Shown here one piece after another: positions 1 to 5,884 of a stretch of 6,431 nt of DNA. The notes under the pieces were generated by a model. The model was given only the letters and a program-made list of their open reading frames with translations, had not been told where the DNA came from and ran no database searches. Origin of the DNA: Candidatus Altimarinota bacterium (GTDB lineage Bacteria; Patescibacteriota; Gracilibacteria; UM-FILTER-43-11); assembly GCA_029934675.1 (NCBI GenBank), contig JAOZLT010000081.1, forward strand, positions 1-6,431, in the 5' to 3' direction. How positions within the stretch are numbered: the first letter of the stretch is position 1; every line of letters starts with the position of its first letter. A program made the translations under genes and the position numbers.

Positions 1-5
1 GCACT

Positions 6-37
6 AAAAAACCCACCCCCTTTCAGGAGCAGGTTTT
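6..37 (-). terminator. Rho-independent terminator after the sigma-r4/HARE gene
   Basis: Read on the minus strand, the arm at 37-25 (AAAACCTGCTCCT) folds over a GAA loop onto 21-8 (AGGGGGTGGGTTTT). The stem has G-U wobbles and one bulged G, and runs into a T tract ending at position 6. It lies about 45 bases past the stop codon of the minus-strand gene ending at 81, as expected for that gene's terminator. Seen by inspection only; no folding energy was computed. Confidence 0.6.
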
Positions 38-51
38 AGATTTAAACCTAT

Positions 52-76
52 TTCGAATTTCGATATTCGATTTTCG
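52..76. repeat. AT-rich dispersed repeat words (copy D)
   Basis: This short stretch between the stop codon at 81 and the terminator is built from TTCGA words shared with other spacers of the window. TTCGAATTTCGA (52-63) recurs at 2582-2593. GATATTCGA (62-70) recurs at 2578-2586. ATTCGATTTTCG (65-76) occurs in reverse complement at 3198-3209. It is probably a degenerate member of the intergenic repeat family described for the other copies. Low sequence complexity means some sharing could be chance. Confidence 0.45.
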
Positions 77-80
77 AGTT

Positions 81-1190
81 TTACTTTTTAGTCATATCTA
101 AATCATAAACAGCGCGACCAACACGAACAAAGTGTGGATTTTTCTGAAGGTTTAGACTGATTGTACCAATTTTAACCTTTCGCTGTTTCAACACCATCTC
201 AACAATCTTCTTCTTCGGCATTGCACCATTCTTATCTAAAAGCTTTTCAATAACATCAGATACTGTTCCCGGTTCATAGCCCCATGAAGATAAAGCATAA
301 AGGCCTCGCCCCACCAATACAAATTGATCGTATCTAATTAATTCATTATGTACAGCTTGAACAGTTACCATCTTTTTATCAAAACCAGTTTCTGCAATAC
401 GATTAGCGATTTCTACGAAATGAAGAGGTTTTTTAGATTTTTCAAGAACGATAATAGCTTTATCACGAATACTTCTTGGATTTACATGACGCCACTCCAT
501 AAGACCCCATTTACCTTCTACATTACGAGCGCGCTTATCAGTTTTTAAACAAGAAATAACAAGTTCGCTTGAAATCATCTTATCTTTGAATAAGTTAAGG
601 TTCTTTACAGCAGATATAATCTGATCTTCAGTCATAACATCTCCGTGCTTTTTAAGTACAGAAATACTAGCCTCAGCAACCCTTCTAACATCTTTTAAAC
701 CAATCTCTTTAAACATCCAAAAAGCTTCTGAAGTTGCTGTTCTTGGAGATTTTCTAAGGTCAGTATCGCAATTTAGAGATAAAACAATAATACTTCCATC
801 AACCTGACTATCGCTATAAATACTCTGTAACATCTTATTAATAATTTCTAATTCAAGCGTTACTCCCCCATCATCTTCAATGTACTGCTTAGCTAAACGA
901 TTTACTAATCTAAGTTTTGTATTGCTAACAGTACGCCTTAATTTATTAAGCGCAATATTTTCTATTTGCCTAATACGCTCTCTGGTAACAGAATAATGTT
1001 TACCAATTTTATCCAACGTCTGACGTGGCTTATCATTCAAACTAAAACGTTTTATAATAACGTCTTTTTCCTTATCGGTTAAAACAAGAAACATATCATC
1101 TATAACCTCTTTCAGGTTAAGATCGTTCTCTTGCAATACAGCCAGTGCCGGATTTGCTTTAATGTCTTGTTGGTTAGATGTGCTATCCAT
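81..1190 (-). CDS. Sigma-70 region 4-like protein with HARE-HTH and tandem winged-helix modules
   Basis: A 369-residue cytoplasmic protein. Residues 36-86 look like sigma-70 region 4, with the helix-turn-helix core around TRERIRQIE (69-77). No region 2 is present, so it cannot melt promoters like a true sigma factor. Three winged-helix-like units follow, at about 172-233, 239-302 and 307-366. The second matches the HARE-HTH fold known from the Firmicute RNA polymerase delta subunit (PHxxEIA-like region 255-262, then VGRGLYAL at 293-300 and W303). The third ends in the parallel VGRAVYDLD (357-365). A transcription regulator that binds DNA or polymerase is the likely role; this is inference. 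The ATG at 1190 gives a short disordered lead-in, and no Shine-Dalgarno precedes it. A consensus promoter lies at 1356-1383 and a terminator at 6-37, so the gene is probably monocistronic. Confidence 0.85.
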   Translation of the reverse strand: MDSTSNQQDIKANPALAVLQENDLNLKEVIDDMFLVLTDKEKDVIIKRFSLNDKPRQTLDKIGKHYSVTRERIRQIENIALNKLRRTVSNTKLRLVNRLAKQYIEDDGGVTLELEIINKMLQSIYSDSQVDGSIIVLSLNCDTDLRKSPRTATSEAFWMFKEIGLKDVRRVAEASISVLKKHGDVMTEDQIISAVKNLNLFKDKMISSELVISCLKTDKRARNVEGKWGLMEWRHVNPRSIRDKAIIVLEKSKKPLHFVEIANRIAETGFDKKMVTVQAVHNELIRYDQFVLVGRGLYALSSWGYEPGTVSDVIEKLLDKNGAMPKKKIVEMVLKQRKVKIGTISLNLQKNPHFVRVGRAVYDLDMTKK

Positions 1191-1355
1191 AAAATCAAAG
1201 GGGTTAGGTCTTAATTATTTTGGAGGAAAAACTATTCTAGACAGATTTTATCTTAATAAAGTTTTTTTTAGAATCATCAAGCATATAAATCCAATCAATC
1301 AATTTTATTACTTTATCTCCTAAATAATACTACTAATATCTATAAAAAGGTACTT

Positions 1356-1383
1356 ATTATATCTCATTCAAAAGATTTGTCAA
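1356..1383 (-). promoter_or_regulatory. Consensus sigma-70 promoter for the sigma-r4/HARE gene
   Basis: On the minus strand, 1383-1378 reads TTGACA and 1361-1356 reads TATAAT. These are perfect -35 and -10 hexamers separated by 16 bases. Transcription would start near 1349, leaving a leader of about 160 nt before the ATG at 1190. The -35 begins just past the stop codon of the small ORF at 1391, so the promoter is intergenic and separates the two genes. The leader contains no clear hairpin or ribosome binding site close to the start. Confidence 0.7.
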
Positions 1384-1390
1384 CTATTTT

Positions 1391-1531
1391 TTATACTTTT
1401 TTCAAAGAGCGCCTTTCAGCCTTCCTAATACTAGCTTTTTCCTTGTTCTTTCTAAAACGCAATTTGCTCTTAGGTCTTTGGATTTTCGCTACACTTAAAC
1501 CGTGTTGTTTACTTGATGACTTATTAGACAT
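1391..1531 (-). CDS. Small, very basic hypothetical protein (46 aa)
   Basis: An ATG-to-TAA frame of 46 codons too short for routine calling. I do not recognise the family. It has 17 Lys/Arg residues against only two acidic ones (E31, E39). The N-terminus is Ser/Lys-rich (SNKSSSKQHGL), followed by a basic stretch from about residue 16 to the end, including KLRFRKNKEK (23-32) and RKAERR (36-41). There are no Cys or Trp residues and no hydrophobic segment. Such composition is typical of RNA-binding or ribosome-associated proteins, but that is inference. For coding: without it, 540 bases between neighbours would be empty, and a consensus promoter begins just beyond its stop. Against: no Shine-Dalgarno, no convincing -10, and Lys-rich frames arise by chance in AT-rich DNA. 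A TTGACA word lies upstream at 1590-1585 on the same strand. Confidence 0.5.
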   Translation of the reverse strand: MSNKSSSKQHGLSVAKIQRPKSKLRFRKNKEKASIRKAERRSLKKV

Positions 1532-1730
1532 AAAAATTCATTGGAAAATTACTGGAACTAAGCTTAACGGCTAATTGCCATACATGTCAAGGGTCATTTT
1601 TAAATAAAATTTTTCAGATATTTCATTGGCTTCCTATATACATTTTACACCACAAATAGATATTAATATATTTTAGATAATTTTACATAATAAATCTTAA
1701 ATCACTATTCAACAATCATAAATCCCTAAT

Positions 1731-2510
1731 TTAAAATGTAAGCTCGATTGCTACCGGACAATGATCCGATCCCATAACCTCAGGCATAATATAAGCATCT
1801 TTAAGATGTTTTTTAAGCTCTTTTTGCAAAAAGAAGTAATCTATCCTCCAGCCAACATTCCTATCTCTAGCATAAGTCTTTAAATCCCACCAGCTATAAA
1901 GTTCCGACTCTGGATGAAATTCGCGAAGTGTATCTATATATCCATCCTCGATAACTCTATCTATCCATTTACGCTCAATCGGTAAAAAACCTGATGTCTT
2001 ATTGTTAGCCTTTGGATGAGACAAATCAATTTCTGCATGAGCAGTATTCACATCTCCACAGAAAATTATCTTCTTCCCCTTTCTCTTTAAGCTATTAATA
2101 TACTCCAAAAACGCTTCATAAAATTCCAATTTATAATTTAATCTATCATTATCTCTCTTTCCATTAGGAAAATAAACATTCAAAAGTACAAACTCCTTAA
2201 ACTCTGTCATCATTACTCTCCCCTCCCAATCAAACTTTTCTATCCCAAAACCAGCCTCTTCGTGCAAAGGATGTTCTTTTGTAAATGTAATCACTCCACT
2301 ATATCCCTTTTTTATTGTAGCTGAGTGCCAAAATGAATGATAATGCTTATGATCTGTAATATTTTTTCCAAGCTGATCTCTAGTTGCCCTGCTCTCCTGA
2401 ATACACAAAATATCCGGCTTCTCTTTATCTAACCATTCAAGGAAACCTTTTTTAAGGATTGCCCGAATTCCATTTACATTCCAACTTATAATTTTTAATT
2501 TTTTAGACAT
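1731..2510 (-). CDS. xth: Exodeoxyribonuclease III / AP endonuclease (ExoIII family)
   Basis: A 259-residue Mg-dependent DNA repair nuclease of the endonuclease/exonuclease/phosphatase fold. It is expected to cleave 5' to abasic sites and trim 3' blocked ends in base-excision repair. All family landmarks are visible: WNVNGIRA (10-17, catalytic-site Asn), QE with the metal-binding Glu39, LNVYFPNG (110-117, Tyr113), GDVNTAH (152-158, Asp153 and Asn155), the GFLPIERKW substrate-recognition loop (174-182), DRNVGWRIDYFF (216-227, Asp224) and the C-terminal GSDHCPV (247-253, Asp249-His250). The length is normal for the ExoIII/ExoA group and nothing catalytic is missing. The ATG at 2510 starts directly before the first beta strand. 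No Shine-Dalgarno is visible; the leader is AT-rich with a possible extended -10 at 2534-2542. It appears to be transcribed alone. Confidence 0.95.
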   Translation of the reverse strand: MSKKLKIISWNVNGIRAILKKGFLEWLDKEKPDILCIQESRATRDQLGKNITDHKHYHSFWHSATIKKGYSGVITFTKEHPLHEEAGFGIEKFDWEGRVMMTEFKEFVLLNVYFPNGKRDNDRLNYKLEFYEAFLEYINSLKRKGKKIIFCGDVNTAHAEIDLSHPKANNKTSGFLPIERKWIDRVIEDGYIDTLREFHPESELYSWWDLKTYARDRNVGWRIDYFFLQKELKKHLKDAYIMPEVMGSDHCPVAIELTF

Positions 2511-2533
2511 AATTTTTTGTTAAATACACATTT

Positions 2534-2560
2534 AATATATCACAAATTCTGGATTTCCAA
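2534..2560 (-). promoter_or_regulatory. Possible extended -10 promoter for xth
   Basis: On the minus strand, TGATATATT (2542-2534) fits an extended -10 (TGn plus TATATT, 5 of 6). TTGGAA at 2560-2555 is a partial -35 at a short 15-base spacing. The start point would be near 2527, giving a leader of about 17 nt. The -35 overlaps the left arm of the palindromic repeat at 2557-2621. In such AT-rich DNA this could be fortuitous. Confidence 0.3.
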
Positions 2561-2621
2561 TCTCCAAATAATGTTTTGATATTCGAATTTCGAAATTATT
2601 TGGAAATTGGTTATTCTAAAT
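2557..2621. repeat. Palindromic intergenic repeat (copy A)
   Basis: Arms CCAATCTCCAAATAAT (2557-2572) and ATTATTTGGAAATTGG (2595-2610) are inverted repeats matching at 15 of 16 positions around a 22-base loop. The right flank continues TTATTCTAAAT to 2621. The left half (2563-2584) matches 5902-5923 at 21 of 22 positions. The right half (2599-2621) matches 5959-5981 at 22 of 23. This is a second copy of the element at 5885-5981, with a decayed outer left arm and no GC-rich insert. It carries no coding frame, so a MITE/REP-like non-autonomous repeat is the simplest reading. Confidence 0.75.
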
Positions 2622-2629
2622 TCAAAATT

Positions 2630-2663
2630 AAAAAAGCCCCCTAAAGAGAATTTTATAAGGAGG
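2630..2663 (-). terminator. Candidate minus-strand terminator bounding the structured element
   Basis: On the minus strand, CCTCCT (2663-2658) pairs with AGGGGG (2642-2637) using one G-U pair. A single C then leads into six T residues (2635-2630). An inner AAA/TTT pairing may extend the stem. On the plus strand the same arms would contain a C-A mismatch, so the minus orientation is favoured. No minus-strand protein gene lies immediately upstream, so it would end a transcript that begins within 2670-2880. Confidence 0.45.
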
Positions 2664-2664
2664 G

Positions 2665-2752
2665 TTGGTTCGTAGCGCTGTTTAAGTGCTATCTACGATT
2701 TATCTGTTTTTGTTTCAAAATTCGTAACAATCACAGCGCTATCTACGACCAA
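2665..2752 (+). ncRNA. Candidate structured RNA with two alternative 3' arms
   Basis: This is the core of the 373-base spacer between xth and the ferredoxin. TTGG, TCGT and AGCGCTGT (2665-2681, one bulged T) pair with ACAGCGCT, ACGA and CCAA (2733-2752, ATCT bulged out). That makes 16 base pairs in total. Inside it, TACGATTT (2694-2701) pairs with AAATTCGTA (2718-2726) with one bulge. The same 5' arm can instead fold locally onto AGTGCT-ATCT-ACGA (2685-2698). The two 3' arms are direct repeats matching at 13 of 14 positions, 50 bases apart. A plus-strand terminator follows at 2757-2796 and a minus-strand one lies at 2630-2663, so either strand could be the transcript. The fold matches no RNA family I recognise. 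A decayed hairpin-ended mobile element is the main alternative. The strand is a guess based on the stronger plus-strand terminator. Confidence 0.4.
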
Positions 2753-2756
2753 AGCC

Positions 2757-2796
2757 AGTCTATCATGTATAAAAACTTTATACAAGACTTTTTTTT
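2757..2796 (+). terminator. Plus-strand hairpin plus T-run terminator
   Basis: AGTCT (2757-2761) and AGACT (2785-2789) flank a perfect 8-bp stem, TGTATAAA/TTTATACA (2766-2773 and 2777-2784). The loop is AAC and four bases (ATCA) are bulged on the left side. Eight T residues follow (2789-2796). It begins five bases after the structured element at 2665-2752 and ends 87 bases before the ferredoxin start. It either ends a small RNA or acts as an attenuator in a ferredoxin leader. The stem is AT-rich, so efficiency is uncertain. Confidence 0.55.
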
Positions 2797-2883
2797 AATA
2801 TTTGCTATTTTTTATTTAACATTTAATATTCAAAGGTAAAAACAATATTAAATTGTAAATATTAATTATTAAATAAATTAGTT

Positions 2884-3150
2884 ATGTACAAAATCAAATT
2901 AAAAGGAAAAACCTACGAAATCGATCCAAAATCTGATGATCATATGATGCAACAACTAGTTGCCAAAGGTGCGGAAATTGTCGGAGCATGTGGTGGTGCG
3001 GGTATTTGCCAAACATGTGCTTTTAAAATAATTAAAGGTAAGTTTACACCACTTACTGAAACTGAAAAAATGATGGATTTACCAGAAAATCAACGCCTAT
3101 CCTGCCAATGTTGGCCAGAAAGCGATGGAGAAATTGATTTAATATATTAA
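2884..3150 (+). CDS. 2Fe-2S ferredoxin, small
   Basis: An 88-residue soluble electron carrier of the beta-grasp 2Fe-2S ferredoxin superfamily. The cluster motif is C36-x5-C42-x2-C45 within ACGGAGICQTCAFK. The fourth ligand, C74, lies in the conserved RLSCQ stretch. The C-x5-C-x2-C spacing resembles adrenodoxin/Isc-type rather than plant-type (C-x4-C-x2-C) ferredoxins. The N-terminal strands (MYKIKLKGKTYEID) begin directly at the ATG, supporting this start although no Shine-Dalgarno is present. An extra cysteine, C76, sits two residues past the fourth ligand. No reductase, oxygenase or Fe-S assembly gene is adjacent, so the redox partner cannot be named. hflX follows 160 bases downstream on the same strand across a repeat-rich spacer; co-transcription is possible but unproven. 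The upstream hairpin and T-run at 2757-2796 could affect its expression if transcription starts further upstream. Confidence 0.9.
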   Translation: MYKIKLKGKTYEIDPKSDDHMMQQLVAKGAEIVGACGGAGICQTCAFKIIKGKFTPLTETEKMMDLPENQRLSCQCWPESDGEIDLIY

Positions 3151-3197
3151 TTACTGAATAACGCTTTATTTGGTGATAAAAATTAAACTTCGAGAAC

Positions 3198-3264
3198 CGA
3201 AAATCGAATTTTTATTTGTAAAATCAATAATCAAAATTTATTTCAAATTTCAATCTTCGATTTT
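3198..3264. repeat. AT-rich inverted repeat (copy C) between ferredoxin and hflX
   Basis: AAAATCGAA (3200-3208) and TTCGATTTT (3256-3264) are perfect 9-base inverted repeats around a 47-base, very AT-rich interior. CGAAAATCGAAT (3198-3209) is the reverse complement of 65-76. It shares the TTCGA-rich vocabulary of the other intergenic repeats but lacks the TTTGGAAATT core of copies A and B. It may be a degenerate relative. No terminator-like T run follows either arm closely enough to call one. Confidence 0.4.
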
Positions 3265-3310
3265 AAATTTTAAAAAACCCAGTTAAATATTCTATACAAA
3301 GCGAACCCAA

Positions 3311-4399
3311 ATGCTACCTAAGGTCATATTAATAGACATTATCCCACCTAAAACCACGTTAGAAGACAGTATGGCTCGTTTAACCGAACTCGAACGACTT
3401 CTTTCCACATATGGAGGTTTTGTTGTAGTAAGAAAAGTCCAGCGAAAACAAATGCCTGATTACAAAACGTATATTGGGAAAGGAAAAGTAGAAGAATTAC
3501 TCGAAATAGCACTCACAGAAAAAATCGACTACTTAATAGTAAATAATCTTCTAAAACCTGAGCAATTATATAATCTTGAAGCTAAATTCGAAAAACATAG
3601 CATTAAAGTATGGGACAAAATCGACCTTATATTAGAAATATTCAGCAAACATGCCACAACAAAGGGCGCAAAACTACAAATCGAACTAGCTAAACTCCGC
3701 CACCTAGGTCCAAGAATTGCAAAGATGGGTACTGAACTTATGCGACAAGCTGGAGGAATCGGAACAAGAGGTAAAGGTGAAACAAATATTGAAATAATGA
3801 AACGTCACATTCACACACGTAAGCAGTCAATAAAAAAAGAACTTAAAAAAATTGAAAAAAGCCAGGATAGTCAGAGGAAAAACAGAAGAAATATTGGCTT
3901 TAAAACAGCAGCCATCGTTGGTTATACAAATGCCGGCAAATCACAACTCCTTGTAAGTATGACTAGCAAAAAAGTAAAAGTAAAAAACGAACTTTTCGCA
4001 ACTTTAGATAGTAGGATAGGAAAAGTTTATCTGCCTGACCTCAATTCCTGTGTATTAATAAGTGACACAATCGGATTTATCCGTGACCTACCTCCCGAGC
4101 TCATCAATGCATTCCATTCTACCCTTACAGAAACTATACAGGCAAACTTAATTCTACACGTTATTGATTCAGATGATCTGGATATGAGTTGGAAGATGAG
4201 TGTAGTAAATGAAGTACTTAAAAAGCTTAAATGCGACACAAAAAAGATGATATACGTATTCAATAAATCAGATCTACTTCAAAGTCATCAAATAGAAAAT
4301 CTAAAAATAGAGTATAAAAAACTAAATCCAGTATTTATATCAGCATTAAAAAAGGGGAATTTAAATGAATTAAAAAGAAAAATTGCCCAAAATCTATGA
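3311..4399 (+). CDS. hflX: GTPase HflX
   Basis: A 362-residue ribosome-associated GTPase. HflX is known to bind the 50S subunit and split stalled or stress-inactivated ribosomes. The N-terminal HflX domain (about 1-185) shows YIGKGKVEEL (54-63), LQIELAKLRHLGPR (122-135) and the signature RQAGGIGTRGKGET (145-158). A Lys-rich helical linker (about 163-195) leads to the G domain: G1 GYTNAGKS (204-211), G2 FATLD (229-233), G3 DTIG (252-255), G4 NKSD (318-321) and G5 SA (344-345). Two details depart from the usual consensus. Residue 212 after GKS is Gln where Thr is common, and DSRIG (233-237) replaces the usual DPTTR. All nucleotide-binding motifs remain, so it should be functional. No hflK/hflC neighbours occur. 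The gene ends in TGA and converges with the membrane-protein gene ending at 4592. The spacer between them (4400-4591) holds no convincing terminator. No Shine-Dalgarno precedes the ATG. Confidence 0.95.
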   Translation: MLPKVILIDIIPPKTTLEDSMARLTELERLLSTYGGFVVVRKVQRKQMPDYKTYIGKGKVEELLEIALTEKIDYLIVNNLLKPEQLYNLEAKFEKHSIKVWDKIDLILEIFSKHATTKGAKLQIELAKLRHLGPRIAKMGTELMRQAGGIGTRGKGETNIEIMKRHIHTRKQSIKKELKKIEKSQDSQRKNRRNIGFKTAAIVGYTNAGKSQLLVSMTSKKVKVKNELFATLDSRIGKVYLPDLNSCVLISDTIGFIRDLPPELINAFHSTLTETIQANLILHVIDSDDLDMSWKMSVVNEVLKKLKCDTKKMIYVFNKSDLLQSHQIENLKIEYKKLNPVFISALKKGNLNELKRKIAQNL

Positions 4400-4591
4400 A
4401 TAAATAATTTGTTCATAAATAATAAATCCCCTCTCAAAGATTTACTTTTATAGTAAAAAGTTATTAGCATACGCACTCAAATGTTTAAACAAAATAAATA
4501 TCACCTTCCGAACAGAAAAAAACATCACTTAAAAACTCATCGCCAAATTTCTTCATTAAACCAAAATTTCTAATTTTTCTTTCTACTATTA

Positions 4592-5788
4592 TTAAATTCC
4601 CCCTCCAAAACCTCTTTTTGGAATAGAAGGCTTTTTGGGATTACCTTTTTCCTTATCAATATTTATCTCAATATTCCAATCTCCATTAAGATTTTCAAAT
4701 TCATCAGCAATTATATTTCCATCAACAACATCTTCAAAATCACCCCTAACACTATTCTTATTTTTCTCAACCTTCTCAACCACCTTCTCAGTCTTTCTTC
4801 TTGCCATATTTCTACTTTTAGCCTGAATAGCAGTGGTAAGACCATGTACACGACCGACCTTTCCATCTCCAAGCGCCTGTTCTACTTTAGCTAACTTAAT
4901 CTCAAGTTTTTCTAGTTCTTCATCACTTGCACCAGCTACTTTAAGGTCTTCTACAACTTGCTTTGCTTCCAAATACTGAGTATCTGCCTCAATAACTTCT
5001 TCTTCGGAATCTGAGTCTGTCAAAGATCTATCTTCCTCATCTTCAGTATCTATATCTATATTAACTTCATCCTCACCAGCTTCTTCAGCCTCCTCTACAA
5101 AATTAAGAGCCTCATCAACAAGTTTCTGCTCCTCTTCTGTAGTTTTTAGAGCTTCAGTTACTGCGTCTGTTGCTTTGTCTGATTCAACAGCTCCTACAGC
5201 ATCGACAAGTAAATCTATCTGTTCATCCTGAACATCACCAATCTCACCTAAAGCGACTCCCAATTCTTTAGGACTACCTATTTCTTCAGCAGCTTCAATA
5301 GCATCTTCAGTTTCCTCAACTATATCTTCTACTAAATTAACAAGCTCATTTTCATTGGCTAAAAACTCTGAACTATCCTTAGTGGTTTTATCACCTTCTT
5401 CAATTAACTCATCAAGCACATCATTTCCTTCTTCCGCAAAAGCAGATTGGATTAAAGATAATTGATTTGGATTACCCTCGAGAAGATTCTCAAGTTTCTG
5501 CATTGCATATTTCGCTTTACTTAGATGATAAGCATAAGAATTTTGATTAAAATACATTACTCCGCTAATCACCAACATAACTGCGACAATAGCTACAGCA
5601 TATCTTTTAAATATATCCATAGTTATTTGCGTTAAATAAGTAAATATAGAAAAACTAGCCGATTGATCATAATCAAGAACTAATTTCTCGTTACCAATAG
5701 CTGACATTATCTTCCCATTAAGCTCGGAGCTTACTTTAAACCCCTTAAATCTTTTAAGCTTACCTTTGATATAATTTAAATTTGCCAT
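4592..5788 (-). CDS. Single-pass acidic membrane protein, DUF5667-like, putative anti-sigma partner
   Basis: A 398-residue protein with a basic N-terminal cytoplasmic segment (1-61) and one transmembrane helix at about 63-80 (RYAVAIVAVMLVISGVMYF). K61-R62 on the inner side predicts N-in topology. A long extracytoplasmic part follows. YHLSKAKYAMQKLENLL (87-103) and the Glu-rich helices up to about 170 resemble the DUF5667 pattern seen in Patescibacteria. Residues 231-268 are extremely acidic (20 of 38 Asp/Glu), and the tail is basic then Gly-rich (GFGGGI). There are no cysteines, so it is not a zinc-type (HxxxCxxC) anti-sigma. It lies downstream of a partial ECF-like sigma gene on the same strand. 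With its topology, that suggests a membrane regulator of the sigma factor; this is inference. Much of the exterior looks like coiled coil or low-complexity sequence, so the homology call is cautious. Confidence 0.75.
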   Translation of the reverse strand: MANLNYIKGKLKRFKGFKVSSELNGKIMSAIGNEKLVLDYDQSASFSIFTYLTQITMDIFKRYAVAIVAVMLVISGVMYFNQNSYAYHLSKAKYAMQKLENLLEGNPNQLSLIQSAFAEEGNDVLDELIEEGDKTTKDSSEFLANENELVNLVEDIVEETEDAIEAAEEIGSPKELGVALGEIGDVQDEQIDLLVDAVGAVESDKATDAVTEALKTTEEEQKLVDEALNFVEEAEEAGEDEVNIDIDTEDEEDRSLTDSDSEEEVIEADTQYLEAKQVVEDLKVAGASDEELEKLEIKLAKVEQALGDGKVGRVHGLTTAIQAKSRNMARRKTEKVVEKVEKNKNSVRGDFEDVVDGNIIADEFENLNGDWNIEINIDKEKGNPKKPSIPKRGFGGGI

Positions 5789-5823
5789 AAAAAATTATTT
5801 TTCATTACTAAATACACAGACTA

Positions 5824-5852
5824 GTTATATTTATTACAGGATTTTTTATGAA
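5824..5852 (-). promoter_or_regulatory. Possible promoter for the DUF5667-like gene
   Basis: On the minus strand, TTCATA (5852-5847, 4 of 6) and TATAAC (5829-5824, 5 of 6) are spaced by 17 bases. The start point would be near 5817 with a leader of about 29 nt. If real, the membrane-protein gene can be transcribed independently of the sigma gene across the 200-base gap. The AT-rich context makes chance matches likely. Confidence 0.3.
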
Positions 5853-5884
5853 GTTATGAATACATATAACGTTACAAATGATTA

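Noticed and set aside
348..548. Plus-strand 66-codon ORF inside the sigma-r4/HARE gene
   Set aside because: It is a shadow of a well-supported minus-strand gene, with Phe/Ser-rich composition typical of an antisense frame.
1239..1330. Possible leader peptide on the minus strand in the long 5' leader, with AGGAG upstream
   Set aside because: The only starts are a TTG 14 bases after AGGAG or a more distant ATG. The frame is about 20 codons with no attenuation-like residue run, so chance is the better explanation.
1377..1574. Plus-strand 65-codon ORF with a TTG start and hydrophobic N-terminal half
   Set aside because: It is antisense to the basic small ORF, whose Lys/Arg codons give a Phe/Leu-rich shadow on the other strand. 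It has no ribosome binding site, and its start overlaps the -35 of the minus-strand promoter.
1585..1590. TTGACA on the minus strand upstream of the small ORF as its promoter
   Set aside because: The -35 word is perfect, but no acceptable -10 lies 15 to 19 bases downstream.
2658..2680. Resemblance of GGAGGGTTGG and following bases to a T-box antiterminator sequence
   Set aside because: The match needs several insertions, there is no specifier stem, and the downstream gene is a ferredoxin rather than an aminoacyl-tRNA synthetase or amino-acid gene.
2685..2748. Two 14-base direct repeats 50 bases apart, considered as a minimal CRISPR
   Set aside because: There are only two short units with one mismatch, and they take part in a larger inverted-repeat fold. 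No cas genes are nearby.
4397..4457. UGA recoding (code 25) extending HflX past its TGA stop
   Set aside because: HflX already has a normal length and C-terminus. No other gene contains an in-frame TGA, and the extension would add only 19 AT-rich codons.
4441..4457. Hairpin TTTACT-TTTAT-AGTAAA as a terminator between hflX and the convergent gene
   Set aside because: It is only a 6-bp AT-rich stem with no T run on either strand, which is too weak to call.
4027..4476. Minus-strand ORFs of 78 and 62 codons overlapping hflX
   Set aside because: They lie antisense within a complete, well-conserved HflX coding sequence (the second runs slightly past its stop) and have no recognisable features of their own.
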